Both the position numbers and the translations under genes were made by a program. Shown piece after piece: positions 57,726 through 64,000 of a DNA stretch of 64,000 bases (positions within the stretch are counted from its first letter, which is position 1; each line of letters starts with the position of its first letter). The notes below the pieces were generated by a model that made no database searches, was not told where the DNA came from, and worked only from the letters and a program-made list of their open reading frames with translations. The DNA is taken from contig DASWMP010000294.1 of the NCBI GenBank assembly GCA_036399695.1, forward strand, positions 20,581-84,580, read 5' to 3'. Source of the DNA: DASVEE01 sp036399695. GTDB lineage: Bacteria > Acidobacteriota > Thermoanaerobaculia > Gp7-AA8.

Positions 57726-58871
57726 ATGCGCATCACGATTGTGATCGGTGGCCTGGGCGGCGGCGGCGCGGAGCGGGTCTGCGTGAATCTGGCGAACGTC
57801 TGGGCCGTGGATGGGCGGGACGTCACGATCCTGACGGTGGCGCAGCAGTCGACGACGCACTCGGCCTATCCGGTCGACCCGCGCGTTGCGCGGCGTACCG
57901 TCGGCTGGCCGCGCGAGCCCCGCGCGGGCGAAGAGCGGGAGCCGATCCTGCTGGCGCTGCAGCAGGCGAACTGTCACGAGCTGGCGGGCGACGCGTCGAT
58001 GCTGGCGGCGCTGCGGCAGGAGATCCTGGCCACGGCGCCGGACGTCGTCGTCTCGCACATGGACCGGACGAACATTCGCGTGCTGGCGGCGCTGCTCGGC
58101 ACCGGCGTGCCGGTGATCGCCTGCGAGCATACGGACGTGCATCGGGTGTCGGTGGGGCTGCTCGAGGCAGCCCGCGCGGTGCTGTACCGGCGGGCCGGCA
58201 TGGTCGTGGCGTCGCACGAGGGGACCACTGCCTGGTTGACGCGGCAGGGGATTCCGGGGAGAACGATCGCGAATCCGCTGGTGCCGCCGCAGGGGGGAAC
58301 GAGAGGACCGATGAGCACCGGACGTCGACGGCGGGTGGTGACGCTTTCACGGCTCTCGCGGGAGAAGCGGGTGGACCTGATCCTGCGGGCGTTTGCGATT
58401 GCCGCCGAGGGGCTGCCGGGGTGGGAGCTGGAGGTTTATGGGGACGGGCCGCTGCGCGCGGAGATGGCGTCGCTGACGGCGCAACTTGGGCTGCAAGGAC
58501 GTGCGTTTCTTCGCGGGTTCACCGATGATCCGTATGGCGCGCTTGGCGACGCTGACCTGTATGTCTCAGCCTCGGCGGTGGAAGGGTTCGGCAATGCGAT
58601 CTGGGAGGCGCTGGCGTGCGGCGTCCCGGTCGTGGCGCTCGATTGCGGGGCGCCGGTGCGTGCGCTGGTGCGCGATGGCGTCGATGGACGGATCATCTCC
58701 GGCACGTACCGCGACCTGGCGGCGGTGCTCGGATCGTTGATCCGCGATGAGGCGGCGCGGGCGGCGCTCGCGTCGCGTGCGCCCGAGGTGCTCACGCGAT
58801 TCGGGTTCGACGCCGCGCTGCGGGCGTGGGACGAGGTGCTGCAGGGTGCGGTGGCGGAGGTGCGCGCGTGA
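57726..58871 (+). CDS. Glycosyltransferase family 4
   Basis: A 381-residue GT-B enzyme. The N-terminal Rossmann domain begins MRITIVIGGLGGGGAERVCV. The C-terminal donor domain shows LSREKRVDLILRAFAIAAEG, LEVYGDGPLRAEM and the E(x7)E-type motif ASAVEGFGNAIWEALACGVP. It transfers a nucleotide-sugar residue, probably to a glycan or lipid. It follows SMP-30 by 3 bases and overlaps the next gene (GTGA). Confidence 0.92.
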   Translation: MRITIVIGGLGGGGAERVCVNLANVWAVDGRDVTILTVAQQSTTHSAYPVDPRVARRTVGWPREPRAGEEREPILLALQQANCHELAGDASMLAALRQEILATAPDVVVSHMDRTNIRVLAALLGTGVPVIACEHTDVHRVSVGLLEAARAVLYRRAGMVVASHEGTTAWLTRQGIPGRTIANPLVPPQGGTRGPMSTGRRRRVVTLSRLSREKRVDLILRAFAIAAEGLPGWELEVYGDGPLRAEMASLTAQLGLQGRAFLRGFTDDPYGALGDADLYVSASAVEGFGNAIWEALACGVPVVALDCGAPVRALVRDGVDGRIISGTYRDLAAVLGSLIRDEAARAALASRAPEVLTRFGFDAALRAWDEVLQGAVAEVRA

Positions 58872-59578
58872 CGGATGTGATCCAGAGTCTCTGGATCGGG
58901 CCGCGGCTCTCGGCGATGGAGCGGCTGGCCATCGCCTCGTTCCTGCGTCACGGTCACGAGTTCCACCTCTACACCTACGGCGAGGTCGCAGGGGTGCCGG
59001 CCGGTACGGTGATTCGCGACGGACGCGAGATCCTGCCGGAGGAGCGGATCTTCTATTATCGCGAGCACCACTCCGTCTCCGGCTTCTCGAACTTCTTCCG
59101 CTACAAGCTGCTCTACGAGCGCGGTGGCTGGTGGGTCGACACGGACATGGTCTGCCTGCGGCCATTCGTTTTCGAGACGGCGCACGTCTTCGCCAGCGAG
59201 ATTTCGAAAGGCGTCCCGACGGTGAATTGCGGCGCCATCCGCGCGCCGCGCGGCAGCGAAGCGATGGGATGGGCGTGGGAGGTCTGCCAGTCGAAAGATA
59301 CGTCCACTCTGCGCTGGGGCGAGACCGGTCCGGCGCTCACCGGCGCGGCCGTGGCTCGCTTTGGTCTGGACGGGTGCGTGCAACCGCCGGACGTCTTCTG
59401 CCCGCTGCCGTACTACGAATGGGATCGGGTGCTCGACGCCGCGCCGCCGGAACTGCTGGCCGAAGCCGCGGCCATCCACCTCTGGAACGAGATGTGGCGG
59501 CGAAATGGAACGGACAAGGACGCTGCCTTCGATCCGGGGTGCCTTTACGAGCGGTTGAAGGGCACGTACGGCGTGTAG
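58868..59578 (+). CDS. Gly_transf_sug family glycosyltransferase (DXD)
   Basis: A 236-residue GT-A enzyme. FFRYKLLYERGGWWVDTDMV contains the metal-binding DxD (VDTD), as in capsular-polysaccharide and OCH1-like transferases, and IHLWNEMWRRNGTDKD closes the domain. The GTG start overlaps the stop of the GT4 gene. The pair may add two sugars in sequence. Followed 5 bases later by the perfect palindrome H. Confidence 0.88.
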   Translation: MTDVIQSLWIGPRLSAMERLAIASFLRHGHEFHLYTYGEVAGVPAGTVIRDGREILPEERIFYYREHHSVSGFSNFFRYKLLYERGGWWVDTDMVCLRPFVFETAHVFASEISKGVPTVNCGAIRAPRGSEAMGWAWEVCQSKDTSTLRWGETGPALTGAAVARFGLDGCVQPPDVFCPLPYYEWDRVLDAAPPELLAEAAAIHLWNEMWRRNGTDKDAAFDPGCLYERLKGTYGV

Positions 59579-59582
59579 GGGG

Positions 59583-59698
59583 GTCCACCCACACACGGGG
59601 GTATCGGCGCACTCTGTGCGCCTGTACACGGCGCTGTCGTGGATTACGCGCTCGTACAGGCGCACAGAGTGCGCCGATACCCCCGTGTGTGGGTGGAC
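59583..59698. repeat. Perfect inverted repeat H, 45-bp arms
   Basis: Left arm 59583-59627 begins GTCCACCCACACACGGGGGT and ends GCGCCTGTAC; the right arm 59654-59698 is its exact complement, with no mismatch. Loop is 26 bases. It lies 5 bases after the glycosyltransferase stop and upstream of the ligase gene. The mature RNA would form a very stable stem. Confidence 0.95.
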
Positions 59699-59769
59699 GG
59701 CGTGAACGAATGAAGCGGTGGTCAATTCTGGACGGCGTGTGGGCACGGCATGCGCTCACGCTTACGGTG

Positions 59770-60357
59770 ATGGCGTTGCCGCGGATCGTTCCGCTTCGTC
59801 CGGTGCTGGCGCGGGTCGTGCCGCGGGGGCGGGAGTGGGTCTATGAGCCGAAGCTGGATGGCTTTCGGGGGATGTTGTACGTCGAGAAAGGGCGCGGCCG
59901 GTTCTACTCGAAGACGCGCAACTCGATGGCGCGCTTCCGCGATCTGGCCGAGGCGCTGGCTCGCGGGATGGCCGGACGGGACGCCATCCTCGACGGCGAG
60001 ATCGTCGTCATGGGCGAGGGGGGCCCGGACTTTGCGGCGCTGATGGGCAACCGCGGGCGGCCGGCCTATGCGGCGTTCGACCTGCTGTGGCTGGACGGGC
60101 GCGATCTGCGCGACGTGCCGTTCTGGCGGCGCAAGCGGATGTTGCGCAAGCTCGCCGCAGGTTCCGCCATCTCGTACGTCGAGCATACGGACGACCCGCG
60201 GCTCTTCGACGCGGCACTGACGATGGATCTCGAGGGGATCATCGCCAAGCGGCGCTCCGATCCTTACGCGCCCGAGACCGAGTGGGTAAAGATCAAGAAC
60301 CGGGACTACTCGCAGAACGAGGGACGCTCCGAGTTGTTCGGACGCTGGCCGTCCTGA
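59770..60357 (+). CDS. Minimal ATP-dependent DNA ligase-like protein (adenylation domain only)
   Basis: A 195-residue protein (215 if it starts at ATG 59710). Ligase motif I is EPKLDGFRG (adenylated Lys about 28), then SKTRNSMARFRDL, motif III LDGEIVVM, FDLLWLDGRDL, motif IV LEGIIAKR and motif V VKIKNRDYSQNEGR. No OB-fold domain follows, so it resembles LigC/LigD ligase domains without the OB half. It may act in NHEJ or base-excision repair with partners elsewhere. Its last 65 bases overlap the convergent 730-residue gene. Confidence 0.88.
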   Translation: MALPRIVPLRPVLARVVPRGREWVYEPKLDGFRGMLYVEKGRGRFYSKTRNSMARFRDLAEALARGMAGRDAILDGEIVVMGEGGPDFAALMGNRGRPAYAAFDLLWLDGRDLRDVPFWRRKRMLRKLAAGSAISYVEHTDDPRLFDAALTMDLEGIIAKRRSDPYAPETEWVKIKNRDYSQNEGRSELFGRWPS

Positions 60358-62485
60358 CGCGCCGCGGCTGCACGGTCGTCGTCCTCACCTCGGCCGCCGG
60401 CGCCGCCTCCACCGCCCGCGGCTGGAACAGGAACGCCAGCCGCCGCAGGAACTGCGCCTCGATCGTCACCGTCTTGAGGTGCTCCTCGGCCAGGTTGTCG
60501 TTGTAGCCGCGGCCGCGGAGATACGCATACCACTCCTCACGCCACGCCTTGCGGGCCGCGCGGTTCGCGGGCGTCCGTACGTACGCGGCGACGAGCTGGT
60601 CGAAGTCGCGCAGGTTCCGGAGGAACGACTCGTGGAAATGCCGCGAGAGCTGCGGGTCCGTCCGCATGGCGTCGTGCGTCCGGTCGTACGCCCCCTTCAT
60701 TGCCGCGCGGAGCACTTCCATGCCGCGGCGCCGCACCGTCGGGCCGATGTGGAAAATGTCGCGCAGGAACCAGAGCTCGCCGCGCACGCTGTGTGTGCCG
60801 AACACCCCCCCGAAAATGTGCTTCAGGTCCTTCACGGTGTTGGCCATCGTGTCGCGCGGGCGGTAGTTGGCCGCGCCGATGGAGGCGAAGGTGAGGGAGT
60901 CGTGGTCCATCAGCACGAGCTCGACCTGCCACTTGCCGTCGCGCCAGACGCTGCGCAGTCCGGCGTTACGCACGACGAACGTCTCGCCGCGCGTGTAGGC
61001 GCGGAGTGCGAGGAGCGTCCCCCAGAAGCGGCCGAGGTGCTCGACGGCCGAGAGGTAACCGGTATTGGCCCGACGGCGATTCGCGGGGACGCGGAACGCG
61101 GCTTCGACGTACTGCTGGTGCGACCGCCAGGTGACGGCGGGCGGCTCGTACTGGCCGAGGACCTCGTCGAGGAGCTCGTCGACCATGCGGCGGGCGTCGT
61201 CGGGGGTGTAATCCTTCTTCAGTCCGCGGCGGAAGTAGTGCTCCGGGCCTGAGGGCGAGAGGTAACGCTGCAGGCGCTCGAGGCGGAAGGCCGTCGTGCC
61301 GATCTGCACGGCCTGTGCGGGTTTGACCTTGCCGATGAAGCTGCCGGTGAGCGCGACGTCGTTGAACGGTTCGACGAACTGTTCCTTCTCGTAGCCGGCG
61401 AGCGTCTTCACGACCTCGTACATGTTCCAGCGCATCAGGTCGTACTTGTCACCGAAGACCCGCCGGTCGGTGAAGTACTCGATCAGGTCGGACTCGCCTT
61501 TCGGCGTGGCGATGGTGAAGACGGTGGCCAGGTAGAGGGTGCGCGACATCGACGCGTCGAAGCCATGGATCGCACGGAAGATGTACGAGAAGAAGGCGGA
61601 GTTCTCCGCCTCGTATGCGAGCAACTGATGCATTGCGCCACCGTCGAGGTGGTGCGAGCTCGGGAGGATGTAGTTGTTGCGCGCCCAGACGACTTCGAGC
61701 GGCAGGTCGCGGATCAGACCCGCGCGTTTGATCTCGATCTCGACGGAGCTGCCGGGTGGCTTCACCGTCAGGACGACGGTGCCGATGGGCTGTTCGACGA
61801 GGGCGTTGAGCGTGGACTGCGTCGAGAGCGCCGCCCAGCGAATGACGGCGTTGTTGCCGAGGTGCTCCACGATGGCGCGCTCGAGCGCGGGGAGGCTGTT
61901 GATGGCGTGTGCGGACTCGTCGGCGAAACGACCGTGGTTGGCGATGTCGCGGACGCCGGTGGAGCGGCGCACGTCGCGCTCGATGCGTCCGATCACCTCG
62001 TCCGGCGTCCAGAGGAAGCGGCTGAAGGCGAGACGGCATTCGCCGCGTGCGGCGTGGAGGAAGTCGTGCAGGGCGCGGTCGCTGCGGCGCGCCGCGAGCG
62101 GGAGACGGTGAATGCGGCCGAAGCGCGCGAGGCGGCGCCAGACCTGCGTTTCGAGCGGCTCGTCGCGCGTGTAGCCCTGGCGCGCCAGCTCGTCGGCGTC
62201 GGTCATCCCGAGGCGGTCGAGCCAGAAGCGGCGCTCGCTGGTAGCGGATGCGTCGATGCGGGAGAGGAGCGTCTCGAACAGCAGCGCGGCGATGCGGCGC
62301 ACCTGCCATGGCATCGCGCCGTCGCGTGCGATCGACTCGACCTCGAGGGCGGCTTTGCGCGCGTACGACGGGTCGCCCGTCAGCGCGGTGAGCGGAGCGG
62401 TGAGAACGCCGGCAGCGTCGCCGGCGTCCTCACACAGTAGTCGTTCGATCCGCGCGGAGCGTCGCGCGATGGCGATCCGTTCCAT
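60293..62485 (-). CDS. Unrecognised 730-residue protein paired with a Gly/Lys repeat protein
   Basis: A 730-residue protein with no signal peptide. Near residues 475-570 it has HLGRFWGTLLALRAYTRGET, VVRNAGLRSVW and QVELVLMDHDSLTFAS; the last faintly resembles the metal-binding end of kinase-like or phosphotransferase folds (DHD near VLMD). The rest is helical with aromatic stretches such as FFSYIFRAIHGFDASMSRTL. The C terminus is Arg/Ser-rich (RRVRTASVRTTRSVP). It is 9 bases from the repeat protein gene, so they are likely one operon. I do not recognise a named family. Confidence 0.7.
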   Translation of the reverse strand: MERIAIARRSARIERLLCEDAGDAAGVLTAPLTALTGDPSYARKAALEVESIARDGAMPWQVRRIAALLFETLLSRIDASATSERRFWLDRLGMTDADELARQGYTRDEPLETQVWRRLARFGRIHRLPLAARRSDRALHDFLHAARGECRLAFSRFLWTPDEVIGRIERDVRRSTGVRDIANHGRFADESAHAINSLPALERAIVEHLGNNAVIRWAALSTQSTLNALVEQPIGTVVLTVKPPGSSVEIEIKRAGLIRDLPLEVVWARNNYILPSSHHLDGGAMHQLLAYEAENSAFFSYIFRAIHGFDASMSRTLYLATVFTIATPKGESDLIEYFTDRRVFGDKYDLMRWNMYEVVKTLAGYEKEQFVEPFNDVALTGSFIGKVKPAQAVQIGTTAFRLERLQRYLSPSGPEHYFRRGLKKDYTPDDARRMVDELLDEVLGQYEPPAVTWRSHQQYVEAAFRVPANRRRANTGYLSAVEHLGRFWGTLLALRAYTRGETFVVRNAGLRSVWRDGKWQVELVLMDHDSLTFASIGAANYRPRDTMANTVKDLKHIFGGVFGTHSVRGELWFLRDIFHIGPTVRRRGMEVLRAAMKGAYDRTHDAMRTDPQLSRHFHESFLRNLRDFDQLVAAYVRTPANRAARKAWREEWYAYLRGRGYNDNLAEEHLKTVTIEAQFLRRLAFLFQPRAVEAAPAAEVRTTTVQPRRVRTASVRTTRSVPRSASSPGS

Positions 62486-62494
62486 GCGATGGGA

Positions 62495-63154
62495 TTAAAG
62501 TTTTCCTTTGTTGCCCGTCGGTTTGCCGCCGGTGGACGGCTTGCCACCCGTGGATGGCTTGCCCTTGCTGCCGCCGTCGGTTTTCTTACCGCCGGTCGAC
62601 GGTTTGCCACCCGTCGACGGTTTGCCCTTGCTGCCACCGTCGGTCTTCTTGCCGCCTGTCGACGGTTTGCCGCCGGTGGACGGTTTGCCACCCGTGGACG
62701 GCTTGCCTTTGCCGCCACCCGTGTCGGTCTTGCCACCGCCGGAGGGCTGCTTGCCCTTCCCGCCGCCGGTGTCGGTTTTCCCGCCGCCGGAAGGCTGCTT
62801 GCCTTTGCCACCGCCAGTGTCGGTCTTGCCTTTGCCGCCGCCTCCCTGCTTACCTTTGCCACCGCCGCCCTGTTTGCCTTTGCCTTTGCCGCCGGTGTCC
62901 TTGCCGCTCTTGCCCTTGCCTTTGCCTTTGCCCTTCTTCCCGGTCTTCTTGGTCGGGCCGCCGCCGATGGCCATGGCGAGAGCGACGTACAGCACTCGCG
63001 CATCGGTGGCGTTGAAGGTGACGGAGGAGAGGTCGCCGATGATGGTGCCGTTGCTCAGCGCCGACCCTGTGCTGAAGGCGACCTGTTTCGCCAGGATGAT
63101 CGCGACGGTGGAACCGCCACCGCCACCGCCTTTACCTTTTCCTTTACCTGCCAT
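62495..63154 (-). CDS. Gly/Lys-rich repeat protein with short conserved-looking N-terminal core
   Basis: A 219-residue protein. It starts MAGKGKGKGGGGGG, then has about 50 ordinary residues (AIILAKQVAFSTGSALSNGT, DARVLYVALAMAIGG) and then only KGKGK, GGKPSTGG, GGKTDTGGGKGKQ-type repeats to the end. The tail is strongly basic and disordered. Repeat units are 6-13 residues and coded by near-identical DNA, so it can expand or contract. A GGAGG ribosome site precedes the ATG. The adjacent 730-residue gene could act on it, but nothing proves this. Confidence 0.75.
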   Translation of the reverse strand: MAGKGKGKGGGGGGSTVAIILAKQVAFSTGSALSNGTIIGDLSSVTFNATDARVLYVALAMAIGGGPTKKTGKKGKGKGKGKSGKDTGGKGKGKQGGGGKGKQGGGGKGKTDTGGGKGKQPSGGGKTDTGGGKGKQPSGGGKTDTGGGKGKPSTGGKPSTGGKPSTGGKKTDGGSKGKPSTGGKPSTGGKKTDGGSKGKPSTGGKPSTGGKPTGNKGKL

Positions 63155-63343
63155 GGGCTTGCCTCCTTCACCGTAAACGGTGGTTGTTTAACAATTGCGA
63201 CGCGCGTGGGCGCGTCAGTTCGTGACCGGACCGCGGTTGGTTCTCCGATAACAAGACGGGCGGGATGGGCGCCGTGTGAGCTTTCGAGCTCACAGATGCG
63301 CTCTTTGATGCGTCTTCTATTGAGGAAAACCACCAAAGACCGC

Positions 63344-63961
63344 ATGAGCTCCATCCCCGATACCCGCGCCCTCATCTGCGATCTCGCGAGCTCGTTCTAC
63401 GGCCTCGGATGGGTCAGCGGTACGGGCGGCGGCATCTGCATTCGCGAAGGGGAGACGATCGTCATCGCCCCGAGCGGCGTGCAGAAGGAGCGGATGCGCG
63501 CGGAGCAGATGTTCACGCTCGCCCTCGACGGCTCGGTCGTCACCCGTCCGGACGATCCGGCGCTCCGCCCTTCCGAGTGCAGCTCGCTGTTCCTGAAAGC
63601 CATCAACCTGCGCGGCGCCGGCGCCGTCATCCACAGCCATTCGATCCACGCGATGCTGGCCACCCTCGTCTTCGACCGCGAGCTCAGGATCTCGCACCTG
63701 GAGATGATCAAGGGCATCGAGGGGATGAACTACCACGACGAGCTGGTCGTGCCGATCATCGAGAACACCGCCCGCGAATGCGACCTGGCGGACGCGCTGG
63801 AGGAAGCGATCCTGGCGTACCCGAAGACGCACGCCGTACTGGTGCGTCGCCACGGCGTATATGTGTGGGGCCGCGACTGGATCCGCGCGAAGACCCAGGC
63901 CGAGTGCTACGACTATCTGTTCCGTGCCGCCGTGGAGATGCGGCGCATGGGGGTTGTGTGA
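63344..63961 (+). CDS. mtnB: Methylthioribulose-1-phosphate dehydratase
   Basis: A 205-residue zinc class II aldolase-fold enzyme of the methionine salvage pathway. It dehydrates 5-methylthioribulose-1-phosphate. The sequence GWVSGTGGGICIREGE, IAPSGVQKERM, PSECSSLFLKAINLRGAGAV, the zinc motif IHSHSIHAMLA and the final RRHGVYVWG match MtnB closely. An acireductone synthase or dioxygenase would be expected next, but the window ends 40 bases later in a run of ten C residues. Confidence 0.9.
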   Translation: MSSIPDTRALICDLASSFYGLGWVSGTGGGICIREGETIVIAPSGVQKERMRAEQMFTLALDGSVVTRPDDPALRPSECSSLFLKAINLRGAGAVIHSHSIHAMLATLVFDRELRISHLEMIKGIEGMNYHDELVVPIIENTARECDLADALEEAILAYPKTHAVLVRRHGVYVWGRDWIRAKTQAECYDYLFRAAVEMRRMGVV

Positions 63962-64000
63962 GTCTCTGTCGATCCTCTGCCAGGCCGTGCCCCCCCCCCC

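Noticed and set aside
58747..59769. N-terminal extension of the ligase frame
   Set aside because: It is an out-of-frame reading of the glycosyltransferase genes and palindrome H; ligase similarity starts at about 59770.
63990..64000. Run of ten or more C at the window end
   Set aside because: Probably a boundary or assembly artefact; no biological meaning can be read from it.

Overview
The window is high-GC, densely coding bacterial DNA. It most likely comes from an Acidobacteriota lineage (perhaps near Thermoanaerobaculia). This is inferred from gene content, not from a marker tree: an Acidobacteria-style VWFA-related secreted protein, a DUF5916 outer-membrane protein, a PilT-based type IV pilus, an RND tripartite pump and lipoproteins together imply a Gram-negative cell. 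About 55 intact genes, one truncated edge gene and two decayed pseudogenes are supported. No rRNA, tRNA, CRISPR array, prophage or complete insertion sequence was seen.

Layout. 1-3.9 kb: end of a prolyl oligopeptidase, a B12-type radical SAM enzyme (possible hopanoid C-3 methylase), uridine kinase with a tiny zinc-ribbon partner, and alkaline phosphatase. 4-10.4 kb: TetR - adaptor - RND pump - outer membrane channel, one tightly packed operon with a palindromic operator at the TetR start. 10.9-16.6 kb: a pseudokinase-TonB fusion, mltG-ruvX, pilT and a zinc-ribbon companion. 17-26.6 kb: Lhr-type helicase, OPT transporter, DinB protein, DUF5916 protein. 26.8-30.5 kb: rpsF-rpsR-DUF2232-rplI and a coiled-coil methyltransferase. 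30.7-46.9 kb: rhomboid, SDR, ilvE, radC, sirtuin, two PpiC chaperones, mfd, VWA protein, Slt, GNAT, Xer-type recombinase. 47-51.4 kb: a MarR/DinB divergent pair followed by a decaying accessory stretch with an ABC permease pseudogene, two overlapping secreted-protein genes (one with Ca-binding loops) and an antiporter pseudogene. 51.4-53 kb: DinB, cytochrome c, SCO protein. 53.3-59.6 kb: three closely spaced gene groups (PhyH dioxygenase, flavin monooxygenase, unknown Rossmann-like protein, RidA; SMP-30 and two glycosyltransferases) that could be a small biosynthetic locus. 59.7-64 kb: a minimal ATP-dependent ligase, an unrecognised 730-residue protein paired with a Gly/Lys repeat protein, and mtnB.

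The most unusual property is outside the genes. Nearly every intergenic gap holds an imperfect or perfect palindrome belonging to one of several dispersed families (called A-H here), plus two arrays of 21-nt tandem repeats. Most palindromes begin or end within about 15 bases of a stop codon. Some supply the stop codon or C-terminus of the gene, and two families also occur as in-frame insertions inside coding sequences (lhr and the luciferase-like monooxygenase). One copy borders the truncated end of a pseudogene. This looks like an abundant, apparently mobile or expanding palindromic repeat system that may act in 3'-end formation.
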